DNA of 64,000 bases, taken from positions 12,772,001 through 12,836,000 of the forward strand of contig NC_044029.1 of NCBI RefSeq assembly GCF_900496995.4, read 5' to 3'. Of this stretch, positions 1 to 12,364 are shown piece after piece (the stretch's first letter is position 1; every line of letters begins with the position of its first letter). The DNA is from Aquila chrysaetos chrysaetos (taxonomy: Eukaryota; Chordata; Aves; Accipitriformes; Accipitridae). The notes beneath the pieces are model-generated. The model was given only the letters and a program-made list of their open reading frames with translations. It made no database searches and was not told where the DNA came from. Both the position numbers and the translations under genes were made by a program.

Positions 1-191
1 ATTTTCCCAATATGGGTTTTAACCACCTAGAATTTCACTTTTTTTGGCATGTTAGCTTTCTCTAAGGAGAATAAAATAATGGCAACAAAATTATTGTCAA
101 AGAAAGTTGTCTTTAAAGTTATGTAAATATGACTTTTTTGCTTAATTCATTAGCAAGTATCTTCAGAAGACAATATGTATTTCAAATCCAG
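1..191 (-). other. GLIPR1 3' untranslated region, incomplete
   Basis: This is the sequence beyond the GLIPR1 stop codon. It is AT-rich, and I see no minus-strand AATAAA or ATTAAA in it, so the 3' end of the transcript probably lies left of the window. Confidence 0.6.
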
Positions 192-3100
192 TTAGGTGGA
201 CATATGCATGTTTGTAAAGTGTTTTTTGATAAAATAAACAGCTACAAAAGCAAGAAACATCAGTGATGCTCTCAAAACTACAAGACTGATACAAGCCTCA
301 TCGCATACAATTCTGAACTCCCAAGGGGGGTGCCATCTTGAATAATCTATAAATAAGCATATAAATATAAGATTTATGGGGAGTACATACATTTAAAGTA
401 ACTAAGAAATATAAGTAGAAGTGTAAAATTGTAATACATACAGATAATTTTATCACGTTCTGGATTTCCTGGAAAAAGGGAAAAAAGAAACAGAAACATG
501 ATTTCTCTTTCCTTAAATCTTTACGAGCTAGCTAAAACAAACTCATCAGATTTACAGTTAACAGAATTTGAAAAACTCTGAGAATCCCATTGATAAACCT
601 CACAAAAAAAACCACAAGCTAAAATGTTTTGATAAAAACTAAACCCAATACTTCATAATATTAATGTCTCCATAAAGCTATTACTGTTTATAACAATGAC
701 ATCGATGGGGGAGAGGGACGTATTATACAGCCCCTTTATTTTCAGTTTGAACCCTCTCTCCTTTGTCTTTTTCAAAATAATAGATAGTGTTTAAATATTC
801 AGAATTTACACATGAGCTAGTAAATACTATGAAACACAATTTTATGAATGAGAATAGGAGACAGACTGTTTCCTAAGTGAGGCCTAACCCTGGGATCAAG
901 TATAACCGGGTATTCCTTGTATCTGTTTTCAGAGGTGTCTGCTACCTAAAAATTAAGACCTACAGGATTGCTGAATGTTTTTAAAGCTATACTAACATAT
1001 ATATTGAGCAAATACAATTAACTAACTGTTAAACAAAACCCACAAGTCTTATTCCCAGTTTACTAAATGAAACTTAAAAACATATGTTCTAACTTTAGCT
1101 ACAGGAAACTTCTAGCTTGTGACTTCCCAGTAGGTGGAAGTTGTCAGGTCTAGAACTTTCTGAAGAGAGACGACCTACTGTCTCTTAATGTTTCATTCCA
1201 TCAAACATGATGCATACTTAGCAATTCATGACTCTAATTCATTTTCTTGACAAGAATAAAGTTAAAAAATTACCCCATTTAAGAAATGAATCCTATTTGC
1301 CATGGGGAAAATATTTGATAGCTAGAGAATTAAATCAGTATGCAGTCCCTTTTCCCACAGACATAACCAGGTGAGAAAGACAATGTGCCTCTGTGAATAA
1401 TTTCTTTTATAACTCTAGCACGAATTACAGACCCAGAATGACTTTCCCACAGTTACCGTGACTGCTTACAGAGTGTATAAGCATCAGCTATACTGATGCT
1501 CCAATGTAATTTTGCTGTGGCTGCACAAAACAGTCACAACAGACTCAGTAACTGCAATTTAAATATTTTAGTCTAAATACAAGTCATTAGTAGCTTTGCA
1601 GTTTCTGAAGGCCTATGAGAATACTCAAGAGCTGCTGCTAAATGCTGCTTTCAAAAGTACATAGATGCTGATTTCTTTGGTATGATTAATGAAGTCAGTG
1701 GAGTGCAATAGAAACAATAATACATTTAACTACATCACGAATTATACCTGTCTATAATCAAATGAAGACTTCATAATGGTCACTGAGGGCCACAATCAGT
1801 AAAACATGAACTATCTGTTTCCTGAATGTAAATGGCCTTAAGAATAGTTCTAAATTAGTTGTGAATTGGACCTGAGTGAGCACCATCAAGGAGTAAAACA
1901 AAGCTTGCAGCATTCTTTATCAAGTAGATGGTTGTATTATTTCATTTTACATATTGCATTTTACATTTGCGTTTACTTACTACACAGTTTATTTTCACAG
2001 ATGTCCCCTTTTGCACAATTACTGCATGATTTTCCTTCTATATATGGTCTTCTCAGAACATTACCACTACAAAGGAAAAAGAAAAGTTTCATACATAATT
2101 TTAAGTGATTTGTTAAATATCTTAACTAATTTGTTGAAGTAAATACACTGAAAATACAATAAATGGCTGATAATTCATGAAAAACATCAGAATAATCTTC
2201 ATTCTTTTAATTTCCATTGTTCTGTCCCTGTGAAAGAAAAGAATCTTAAAAAGCTATTATTTTTCTTATGGGAAAATACGCAGGCTTTTTATTCAAATTT
2301 TACACTGGTATATGAACTACTAAAACAGAATGTTCTGGATGGAGCTTGGTTTCAACTGAGGTAAAATGAGGATTTTAGAGTGGAAAATTTTAAAGCTGAC
2401 ACACTCCCAAATAGCTTGAAACCAACTATTTAGCAAAAAAAGAAATCTTGTGAGCTTCATTCCACAAAACACAAATGTCCAAGAGTAAGTATGCAGTCTT
2501 AGTGAAGACACTGGGACCCTTACATGCTTAAGTATTTCATCCAAGCGGAGCCAAAGTTTTTAAGTATAAAGATCAGCCCACAGTACTTACCGCTGCACAT
2601 TCTCAGAAAGGCTCCTTATACATATAACTGCTGAAAATGATAATGCAGATAACCATCATCCTGGCTGTCTATACTCTACTACTAGGTAGTGGGAAACACA
2701 GTACCCAGTCTATGCTGCAGCCATTCAAGAAGATGAAGCAATGCTAGGTTTCATAGCCTAATCCTGGGAACACAGGGGCAGATTTAGTCCCCTCAAAGGA
2801 CTGTGGGCTATTATAGTTAGGTTGGTTTGTCACTCTACTCACCTCCATAGTGGGCACTCCTCAAAGCAGATAATTTGCACCAAGACCTGTGATAACGTTT
2901 TCAGGATTCTAAGTCTGTATTTACACCCTATATCATCTATGTTTATAAAAAAGAGCTACCCACCAGACATACAGATGTAAGGGTTGGTATAATACCGTTG
3001 TACAAGTTGGAGGGAGAAGAACACCCCGAAAGATTACCTGCAACTTACTTGCTACTATTCTTCTTTGAAATGTCTTTTATATACATTGTGCACAGGTACA

Positions 3101-6100
3101 CTGTTGGCCTGAGTTTTATCCCAGCAGCATCTACAGTGGCATAATGCAACCACATGCCCCGACATGCAGTCCAGGCAGTGATAAAATGGAATGGGGATCT
3201 TCTGATCCCAAGAATTGAACATAGGTTTTGAACTGGTCAGAGAAGAGCAGGAAAGAAAGTTGTTAATATATATATGCATACAGAAATACCTCAAAAATAA
3301 AGTTACAGGTTAAGTAACATATCTTTTGGGTGATTGTCCACATATACATTCACAGCATGCGTGATTCCAAAGAGCAGACCACAGAGTTATCTTAAAAAGG
3401 GTCTCAGAATCCAGAATAAGAAAGACTGAAGGACAAAACATTGCTTCTAGAAGTACTGGCAAGAGCATAATGCCCCATAAGGGTGTGAAAGCAGACCCAC
3501 TTGGTGACCATGCACGTTTCAATTGCAGGAATGCAATACAAAGAAGCTACAGATGTTGCCTGAGCTGCAATTCACCAAGTCTTTCTTGGTATCAAAGACT
3601 TCCACTTTAAGTGGTAATTACACTACTACTTCACACAGTTCATAATCCACTGTGAAATCCTCTTTGAGAAGACTGATAGAACTCTCAGCCACAGATTGAG
3701 AGAGATGAAAGGCCTTGCCTTTTTCTCTGAGAGGCCTTATCTTGTTATTACAAATAAGTAAATCTATCTATCTGTTCATCTATTTACAGATCGGTTAACA
3801 CCGAGGTTGTAGAGTGCTCCCTCATTGAGAAGGTGTAAGGAATGGGAAAAAAAGCCACAAATTAACTTCTGGAGGGAGAAAAAAACTCACTCTCACAAGG
3901 AGCTTCAGGTGGCTTCTGAAGACTATGCTACTTAAATGGAATAAAATATATGAGAGACTATCATATGGGCTTTAAATTTCACTTGTCTTGCTGGCTTAGG
4001 CAATAGAAACTAAAAGGCTGTCTCCATGAAAAGTGACATTATTATGTTTTATGTTTTACTCTTAAAGAGTAATCATTTAATTTAATTAATCATTACTACT
4101 TTTCCATTTGCTTCTGACAGCTAGCGAGTATTGAGCTGACATTTTCCATGGTTTTATAGGTGACCGCCTTTTCCCCCATGTGTATCACTTCATATTTACT
4201 TACAGTGATTTCCATTTACCACTTCATTGACTATCCACTGAGGTGCTCTAACATTTTAACTCCCCCAACTTCTTCAGGAGAAATTGAGTCCTAAAAATGG
4301 CAGATACAGCCACCTGTCGGGGACTGGATGCCACTTACCTTTCTAAAGAGGTGGTGGAGACCTGGAAGGTCATATTCATGGAAAGGTACAATAACAAAAA
4401 GGTAATGAGATGTTATTTGTATTCCCAGCAGCATAGAAGTATCACAGATTATCATTTTTTCTTACAACAGAAGAACTGAGAAGCATCGAGTGAAGCTGGG
4501 AAAAGGAGGTAGTTTTTCCACATCTGTTGAAAGCCAGGACACATCTCTTGTTCTGAGGATGCCATGATCTGCCGAACAGGAAAATGGGGATATCCTGTCC
4601 CTGCCAATATCCATGACTTCAATGAATCCTCTTTTGATGTGAAAAGGTGAAATGACAGTATTTGGATTCACAGCACTTAAAACTCATGAAGTACAGGTAC
4701 TACCTGTAAGACAGACTGATAGGAATATCAAAGAAGGTATCTTGCTGTTTAAAGGCATCTTATTCTTTTTAAGAGTGCTGGGATAACCTCAACCACTACA
4801 AATCCTAATCTGAAACTGCAAATACAGCTGTTCGAATTCTGTAAGATCTGAATGTGTCATCATAAACTCACAACAGAAAGCAGTTATAAGGTTGTTTGCT
4901 CTAAAATAAGTGGAAACTTACAGCTCCAAAAACAGAACAGGTTTCCCCTTCTGCTAATGTAGACTTGTGATAAAGTTTCCTAAAGAGCAGTAAAACAGAA
5001 GCATAAGTAAGAGCAACTGTCTGAATTGAACTGAATAAATCTTCTCAATGACATCTACGGTCCATCTGTCTCTGATGGTATTTGGTATTTCTAACCACCT
5101 TGTAATATAGTCATCCTGGTAATTTTGATATACAATTTCCAAATCTGTGAGAGAAAACTGAGCATGAAGATGAAGATTCACCTACCAAGAAGAAGGTAGG
5201 TAGAAGAGATGAGAAGAACAGCATGACAAACAGAGCCTGGTAGCAAGCATGTGGCAGCTAACTTTAAGTATGAGAATGACAACAGGACAGGGCACATTCC
5301 AAAGTACGGTAAGCTTCTCTTTAAACAGGAGGAAGGATAGTCTGGGCATCTCAGACATGGATGGTCCCAGCAGCAGACCTTCGGAAAAGATCTATAAAAG
5401 GGCTACACTGTAAAACTGGTACACTGAATAAAGTAATTCTGGCGAGGTAGTCCTTAAATTGGTGCATCCTCAATTCTGAAAAGAAACTGCTATCCTAGCA
5501 GGGTAACTGAGCACTAAGGGTCCAAACCTCAAGGAGTCATGAAGGTCAAGTTGGAAAAGGCTGTTCTACTATCTGGAGTGTAGTGATGATTGGTGGCAAG
5601 GTTAAGGTTTACCTATTTTTCCAGACAGTTTAGGAAGGGAAAAGGCTGTTAGATGATGCTCTGTCTGCTCTAACTCCACTTGTTTCTGTAGTGACGTAGA
5701 GATCAGCATTCTTGGTATCAAGCAGTGGACAGAAGAACAATGGCATGTTAGACTTCATCTCAGACAGCTATTCAGCTTAGCTATCAGTTCTCCAGGATGT
5801 GCAGAACAGCACAGCAAACCAACATGGTATGTTGTTACAAATGAGAAAATTCTCAAGTGACAAGGCTTTACAGACCACTGTGGATGCCAGTCATTATGCT
5901 GCACTGGCAACTGGAAACATTTTAGTTCAGATTTTAAAAAGAAAACAACAAAGTTCCATACCCCAGCAAGTTTCAAAATAACATTTCAAGTTCAAGTCCA
6001 GTTTTGTGGTACTGGAAGAGAGATGGGCAGGGCTCAATGAATTTTTTAGTTCAGGCTAATTTAACTCCCCAATAGTGGCCCAGGTTTGCTAGAAGAAAAA

Positions 6101-9100
6101 ACAGTTGTCATGCAAGCTCACAAGCTATGTTATGTTTTTAAAATGACAAACAGATTGCATATGCATGTGCTTGATTATGGACTGTGCATTACTATGAGAC
6201 AAAATATATTATTTTAAAACTATCTGCCTGTTTTCAACCTCCTCCTGCTTTAGGAACAGCACTGGCTGGGGCCTATGTTTTTTTAGAATATGAATTTAAA
6301 TGTAAAATCACATGTTGCAGTTAGCTTTTTCTTGCATTGATCATTTACTGTTTTCTAATGCTTAAATAGCATTTGGTATAATCACAGCCATTAAAGATGC
6401 AAGAAATGATAATCTAATTTTATTTTACTCAGTTACACAGAAAGGAAAAGCAAGTGATCTAACAACTGTGCTATTATTTCCATCATTTCTAAGGAAAAAA
6501 AAAATAGTGTAAAAAGCTAAAGTGCAATTGAAAAAATCTATAAAACTGCAAGAGGTAATTCCAGCTCTGACAGCAGTTGCCTGCAGCAACTTTCTCATTG
6601 ATTCTGTTTCATATGAAAAAAAAAAAAAATCAATTAAGTGGAGCATGAGCTAATTCTGGGATTTGTTTGTTTAAGATTGGCACAGAATGAGATTTATCAG
6701 TAAAGCTGACAGATTAAAAAGCTAAGCAAGTACATGTTCTAATGCTCATGGCTGTCCTGGTAACTGAATTAGACAACCATCGTTTTCTCCAATTGCATTT
6801 ACAAGGCTACCAATAAATAAAGAACCCAATTTACTTTCAGCTAAATGTCATTACAATTGCTTTCATTTTTTTATTACATTTAAACCAGCAACTTACCCTG
6901 GTGAATAGTTGCAAACAAAATTTACTGCATTTCGTATTCCTGCAACTTCCCTACATAGAGTAGCAGCACAGCCTATTTTATATGAATTGTCCCAAACAAC
7001 CTAAAAACAAAAAAAAGCTTTTAAAATAAATTAAAAACTACACTCAACAGTAACCTAGTCTAATATCTAGAAAGTTTCCGTTATTTTCAGAGAGCCTACA
7101 TGTTATTTTCATTTGCAGCATCTGACCTTTTTACGCATTTAAAAAAACTGCTGGTAAGCAAGCTTTTTAAGATGAACTTCTAAATATTCACCCCTCAAGA
7201 TGAAGTGACCTACGCTGCAAGTTTCCACAATCTTCTACAGAACAAGTTCAGTAAGAGTCACTGACTTCATGATCCAGGGATAGATTCCATGGAACAAAAG
7301 GGAAATTAGTGGCAAGTACCCAACAGCTCCTTAATTTGAACATTCATAATTTAGGTCTGCAAGAAGAGCTTCTCCTGTTGTGCTAGAAGTGGTCTGGCTG
7401 ATAACTACTGTAAACTTAAGTCTGAAAGCTTTACCACTGCGCATTGTCAGACTAACGAGTATTATCTGCCATACTTAAGAGAAGATGGTTTACTAACACT
7501 TACAGCTTGGGCATCTGCTTTTCCTTGGGAGCTTCTTCCTATAACTTCTGCATATGACTAACCAAACGGTACTGAATTCAGGTAAAAATGTTTAACTATA
7601 TACCTAGAACACCCGGATGATCATACATTCCACTTCTGGAAAATATAAAGACATAGTGGATTACTCTCGGTATCTCCCCAGTACAAAAAGTACAGGTCTC
7701 AGACCAACAGACTGATTTTAACATCCCCAAAAGTTCCACCTCTTCAACTCTAACTGCAAGAAGTGGTTATGTTCAACAGACATAACCTTTCTTCGAAAAG
7801 GACCTTAATGTTTAATGTGGTGTTACCTGAATCCTGGATTAAGGACTAAGCATTTCAGGGGCCTTTATGTAACAGCTTCACGTAGCTTTTTCAGATTTCC
7901 ACCATTTTGAGATTTCTGTGTCATGGTTCTCCTAGCAGGTCTACACAGCCTATCCATTTATGATTTGTAAATTTTACCCATTTTCAATTTTGTGTCTGAG
8001 CCTTCAAGTCCATCATGGCTCCTGGATAATGCATGGCCTTTGATTATCAATTTGGATGACATATGTACTTTTACATGTTCATTGGTGTTTAACCCTGTCC
8101 TGGTTTCAGCTGGGATTGAGTTAATTGTCTTCCTAGTAGCTGGTACAGTGTTATGTTTTTGAGTTCAGTGTGAGAAGAATGTTGGTAACACTGATGTTTT
8201 CAGTTGTTACTAAGTAGTGTTTAGTCTAAAGTCAAGGATTTTTCAGCTTCTCATGCCCAGCCAGCGAGAAAGCTGGAGGGGCACAAGAAGTTGGCACAGG
8301 ACACAGCCAGGACAGCTGACCCAAACTGGCCAACGGGGTATTCCATACCATGTGATGTCATGCCCAGTATATAAACTGGGGGGAGTGGGGATGGGGGGAT
8401 CGCTGCTTGGGGACTAACTAGGCGTCGATCGGCGGGTGGTGAGCAATTGCACTGTGCATCATTTGTATATTCCAATCCTTTTATCATTACTGCTGTCACT
8501 TTATTAGTGTTATCATTATCATTATTAGTTTCTTCTTTTCTGTTCTATTAAACCGTTCTTATCTCAACCCACGAGTTTTACTTCTCTTCCCAACTTTCTC
8601 CCCCATCCCACTGGGTGGGGAGTGAGTGAGCGGCTGCGTGGTGCTTAGTTGCTGGCTGGGGTTAAACCACGACAAACCCTTTTTAACTCTACTTGTTTTT
8701 TTCTAGTGATTAGTTTCCTTTGTAATTCTGCCTGAAATACTGCCTCAAATGCATGAACATTTTGATACTACTTAACTATGTGTAACAAGAAAGGAGCAAG
8801 CAACATTAATCAGGGGAAAGAAAGCTTAGAAGTGAACATCACCCCAAGAGAAAAGTGCAAAAAGCTCCAGAATTCTATGTAGACAAGGTTGAACAGCAAA
8901 TCTTAAAATGCTAGGAACTACCTTGCTAGGTAACTTTTTATAATTTACTGTGCCAGAGAAAAAATGAAAAATATTTTCCAAAGATATTGTCTAGTTCTGA
9001 TCTTCTAAAGATTTACTGCCCAATGAACAGCAAAACTTCAATCCTCCAGCCTTGCTTTCGAGTTTGTTACAGGCAGAACCAGCGGCACAAAACAAGAATT

Positions 9101-12073
9101 AACACTTGAAGGGAAATAACTGAGAAAAGACATAAAATAGGTGCAAAAACACCCAAACAAAAATGCTCTGTAAATGATTCTGGTAACTTTAAGTTATTTT
9201 CATTTCACAATCCAAAGTCTACTCAAAAAGAACCTCACAGCTACTGTTGTGTCCGGTAACATTTTCACGCTAAGTATACTGCACAGTATTATCAACTGTA
9301 ATTTGCACAGAGAGCAATCTAAGCATCTTTGAATACTGAGATAAGAATTTAAAGAGTCACTTTTACTAGATAAGATTTACCTGACGTTAAAATTATCATC
9401 TGTTTCAGATCAGTGAAATATTATGCGTTTGCTCATAGATGAAACTAATTCTACCGCAAAGCTTATTTTTTAAAGATGGGAATGAATAAATCCATTTAAA
9501 ATATTAGGTGTTCTAAGAAAATCTTTACTTTCTCAGCAGAATTAAGTTTGTCATTGAATTAAGAATTACCACTGAGAAATCAGAAATATATCATAAATTG
9601 CCTCTTTTGTTGTTGATGCTGGTTTTTTTGCCTTCCTTTTTTACAAGATTTGCAAAGAATACAATTTACTTTGGCTGGATTTTGTCCTTCTGTTAACATT
9701 TCTATGAAGGAGTACCCACAGACGTTCTGCAGTTACTGTGATTACTTCGAACAGCATCTCCAAACTTACAGAATTCAGAACTGTGTGGCTTCACAGCTAG
9801 AGAACTTGATAAAGTTCATGTAGTACTGATACAATGAAACAAGGAGCGAGGCTTTCAGTGAGGCCAATATTGTGGACATGAAGAATGGATTATTATACAA
9901 GACAAAAAGGTGAACCAGTGCAGGGGTAACCAGCAGTACAGCCATTGCTTGAGATTACAAAAGACGGTAAACTGCCAGTCACTACAAACCATATATACAA
10001 CCCTGTATTATTTACAGCCCCTACTGATTCATCTGGTAGGCACTACACAGGATATTTAACCGAAGATAACTCTTACCTGAATGTAATGACCGCAAACCTT
10101 AGTACATTTCTGCTCTGCAAAAATATAGAATCTGACTTCATTATACCACGATTTAATGGCATCAGCAACATAGAATGCTTGATGACTTCCAACCCAAATA
10201 TTCTCTCCAATAGATGTGAAATTAGGACGGCACTGATGTTTCTGACTTAAGTATACATTATGTTCAAAAATGCATTTATTTGCCCATGCCCTTGCAGTCC
10301 TTGCCAAAGCTGCATCCCAAGTCTGCAAAACATGAAAGGTGAAATAGTTGTGCAATGTTAACTTACAACCAGATCATACACAATCAGACAAAACCAGTCA
10401 GGCAATAAAGTACAGATAGATATCATATGCTGGAGTACATAGGCAAGTACCCGTGTTTTAGTTTCATTGACTTTTCCTGTTGCAGCACAGAAATATGAAC
10501 TAATTTCATTAGACGAGTTTGTTTTCCCCCTTCACTGTTGAAAATTAACTTTATAAGAGCACTTGCTAGCAACCTGAAAAGATGTTTGAAATACACTTTT
10601 ATCTTCAGATAAGAAATTACTGTCACATTAATTAAACATTAAACTTTTTTTGGTAATTTTTTTGTTGAACAGGTCACTAAGGATTTCTATTTGGTACATA
10701 AAAATTAATTCAAAGTAAAAATGCACAGCTACTATAGCTGTGTATGTATAAATAGATGTATAAATATTTTAAGTATTTTTAAGAGAGCCCCAAGAAACAA
10801 ATATTCACTCCTCCTACGATCATTTTACAAAGGCAGCATCAGGAGGTAAACATGCCAATGTTTGGCCACTAACTCATTCTGCTACCTCTTCTTTGCAGTC
10901 TGTCACCATTAACAAAAGTTCTGATTCCTGAACATGAACAATCTTTGGTATTTGTCTACCAGTCATGATTGTTTTTCAGCATGTTTCCTCTACCATTAAA
11001 GTACCTAGTTTTATGCCTTATGTAAGAGATTCTGTGTTTTATTGCCTAGGTTTATTGGTGTTCGTACATTCCAGTTCACTCTCAGTCTCTATGGCTGCCA
11101 ATATGGTTTTCTCCCTAAGGCCTTTATTTTTTTCTAACTATATTTCTACATGCATACCTTTATTCATAATTTTTCCTGGTTTCCCTACTCCTGAGTACTA
11201 AAACTGGGTCTGGTGTCTTTCAAAAGCTTCTTCACTTCCAGGGTCATACCCCCATACCTGCCATTCTGGCTGCAAACCCACCCAAGCAAACGGCATTCTT
11301 TGCCATCAGTATCCCAGCACAGCACGAGCATGTTCCCAAGCCTTCCTCAGGGTACTCATCCTTTAGCTGCTCATTGCTCACAACATTTTCCTCTTGCGAT
11401 ATGAAGTGGACTAAACATCAAACATCCACTTTTTCTGCAACTTCTTCAGCTTTGCTTAACCCTTTCCAGCAAAAATTTTCACATGCAGTTTGTTTTGGTT
11501 ATGACAAGCAAAGATTCTTCCTTGCCACCAGAAATCCCCTTCAGCCCCAGGACTGCAGTTCATATCCTTGCTTTTGATGGAGAGCCTAACTCTTCTGGAT
11601 AAGTCCTGCTGCTGGACCACTGCTTCTTCCTAAGCAGAAATTCCTTGGGGTGAAACGTGAACATCGTCGGCTGGCCTGTGTCACTGCATCACGCCTGCTG
11701 TTCCGAGACTCACCTGTCTACAACTGACTTGACTCATTACCATATTTCCTATCAAATAAACGTGATGATATCTGAACACCAGCCAGTGACGCCAGCCTGG
11801 TCGCCTCACCCGGGGACTACTGAGAGACCCCGGGCCCACTCTCCCAACCCCCCCGGCGGGGCTGTGGAGCCACCTAGGCCCCCCCCCCGGGCCTGTCCCT
11901 ACCATGTACCACATGTTGCTGGCAGCCAGCTGGACTTTGGCGCGGAGCTCGTTGTGGACGCGCACGCAGGCCTCGACGAAGGCCTGATCCGCGATGCTCG
12001 GTAAGGCGGGCGACCACCCAGCTGCAGCCCTCAGCACCTCCCACAAGGCGACCACCGCCACCCACGGCCTCAT
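192..12073 (-). CDS. GLIPR1: GLIPR1, glioma pathogenesis-related protein 1 (CAP superfamily, membrane-anchored)
   Basis: Spliced gene. Coding exons in transcript order: 12073-11903, 10322-10077, 7000-6897, 2066-1981, 468-442 and 346-192 (stop TAA). They total 789 nt, or 262 residues against 266 in human GLIPR1, and every junction keeps phase with GT-AG borders. Residues 1-20 form a signal peptide. The CAP domain follows, with HNELR at 40-44, GEN at 96-98 and the CAP1 motif GHYIQVVW at 135-142, which is split across the exon 2/3 junction. The CAP2-like motif CNYSPGGN is at 169-176. A Cys-rich hinge (CSNCAKGDICENKLC) ends at residue 202. A hydrophobic segment at about 232-251 is the C-terminal transmembrane helix, which favours GLIPR1 over secreted family members. 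NFT at 91-93 is a potential N-glycosylation site. Family role: secretory-pathway CAP protein, p53-linked in mammals. The 3' UTR runs off the left edge. It shares a promoter with the RIC3-like gene. Confidence 0.93.
442..468 (-). CDS. GLIPR1: GLIPR1 micro-exon 5 (27 nt)
   Basis: This tiny internal exon is bounded by a pyrimidine-rich acceptor ending CCAG and a T|GTATGT donor. It reads NPERDKII between split codons R203 and Y212, and fits the (V/T)N-x-x-RD-x-V stretch between the Cys-rich hinge and the membrane anchor of mammalian GLIPR1. Exons 4 and 6 would also join in frame without it, so skipping would remove nine residues without a frameshift. Confidence 0.82.
469..11902 (-). other. GLIPR1 introns
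   Basis: The non-coding stretches inside GLIPR1 are 469-1980, 2067-6896, 7001-10076 and 10323-11902 (plus 347-441). They are AT-rich and hold many short chance reading frames but no supported gene. The one clear insertion is the solo LTR at 8096-8674. The part from 10.92 to 11.65 kb is pyrimidine-rich on the plus strand and carries several consecutive short open frames with no family resemblance that I can see. Confidence 0.7.
8096..8674 (+). mobile_element. Solo LTR of an avian endogenous retrovirus (ERVL-like)
   Basis: The element runs from TGTCCTGGTTTCAGCTGGGA to GGTTAAACCACGACA, the termini I associate with a family common in Neoaves. It is flanked by a perfect 5-bp target-site duplication AACCC (8091-8095 and 8675-8679), and 5 bp is typical of ERVL. 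A TATA box (TATATAAA) lies at 8368-8375 and ATTAAA at 8547-8552, giving a plus-strand U3-R-U5 order. There is no internal retroviral region, so it is a solo LTR left by recombination. It lies antisense in GLIPR1 intron 2. The intact duplication suggests a fairly recent insertion. Confidence 0.9.
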
Positions 12074-12120
12074 GGCCCCAGCTGCCGGGGTCTTGCGTGA
12101 GGGGTCCCTGCCCTGCACAC

Positions 12121-12171
12121 ACACACCCCCCCCCCCCCGCACTCCCCCCCCTCCCCCGCGGCCTCTTCCAG
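12121..12171 (-). repeat. C-homopolymer-rich tract, G-quadruplex-prone on the minus strand
   Basis: Several runs of C (one of about 13, others of 5-8) follow a short CA repeat just upstream of the GLIPR1 start codon. The minus strand therefore carries repeated G-runs in the presumed GLIPR1 5' UTR or promoter. A second C10 run (11881-ish) lies just inside GLIPR1 intron 1. Run lengths may be unreliable in an assembly. Confidence 0.6.
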
Positions 12172-12310
12172 AACCTTCTCCGGCCGGGAACTTCCCGCCC
12201 AACCCTTGGAGCGGCGTGACGCTGAGGAGCCCGCTGGGGGGCGCTGCGGCGCCGGGAGGGGAGCGGCGGCCGCCTCTCCTTCGCGCTGGGCGGCGGCTCG
12301 TTGGTAGGTG

Positions 12311-12364
12311 AGGCGGCGGCGGGAGGAGGAGGAGGAGGAGGAGGAGGCGGCGGCGGCGGCGGCC
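12311..12364 (+). repeat. GGA/GGC triplet repeat upstream of the RIC3-like start codon
   Basis: A (GGA)n array passes into (GCG)n directly before GGCCATGG. It stays in frame with the ORF, so an upstream start could read it as poly-Glu/poly-Ala, but no upstream ATG with good context is seen. It is best taken as 5' UTR. Its length is likely to be polymorphic. Confidence 0.7.

Noticed and set aside
8217..8499. Open frames of 66 and 82 codons on both strands.
   Set aside because: They lie wholly inside the solo LTR, which has no coding role.
10965..11577. Three consecutive plus-strand frames in GLIPR1 intron 1.
   Set aside because: Pyrimidine-rich sequence gives Ser/Phe/Pro-rich frames by chance. 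The frames do not connect and resemble no family.
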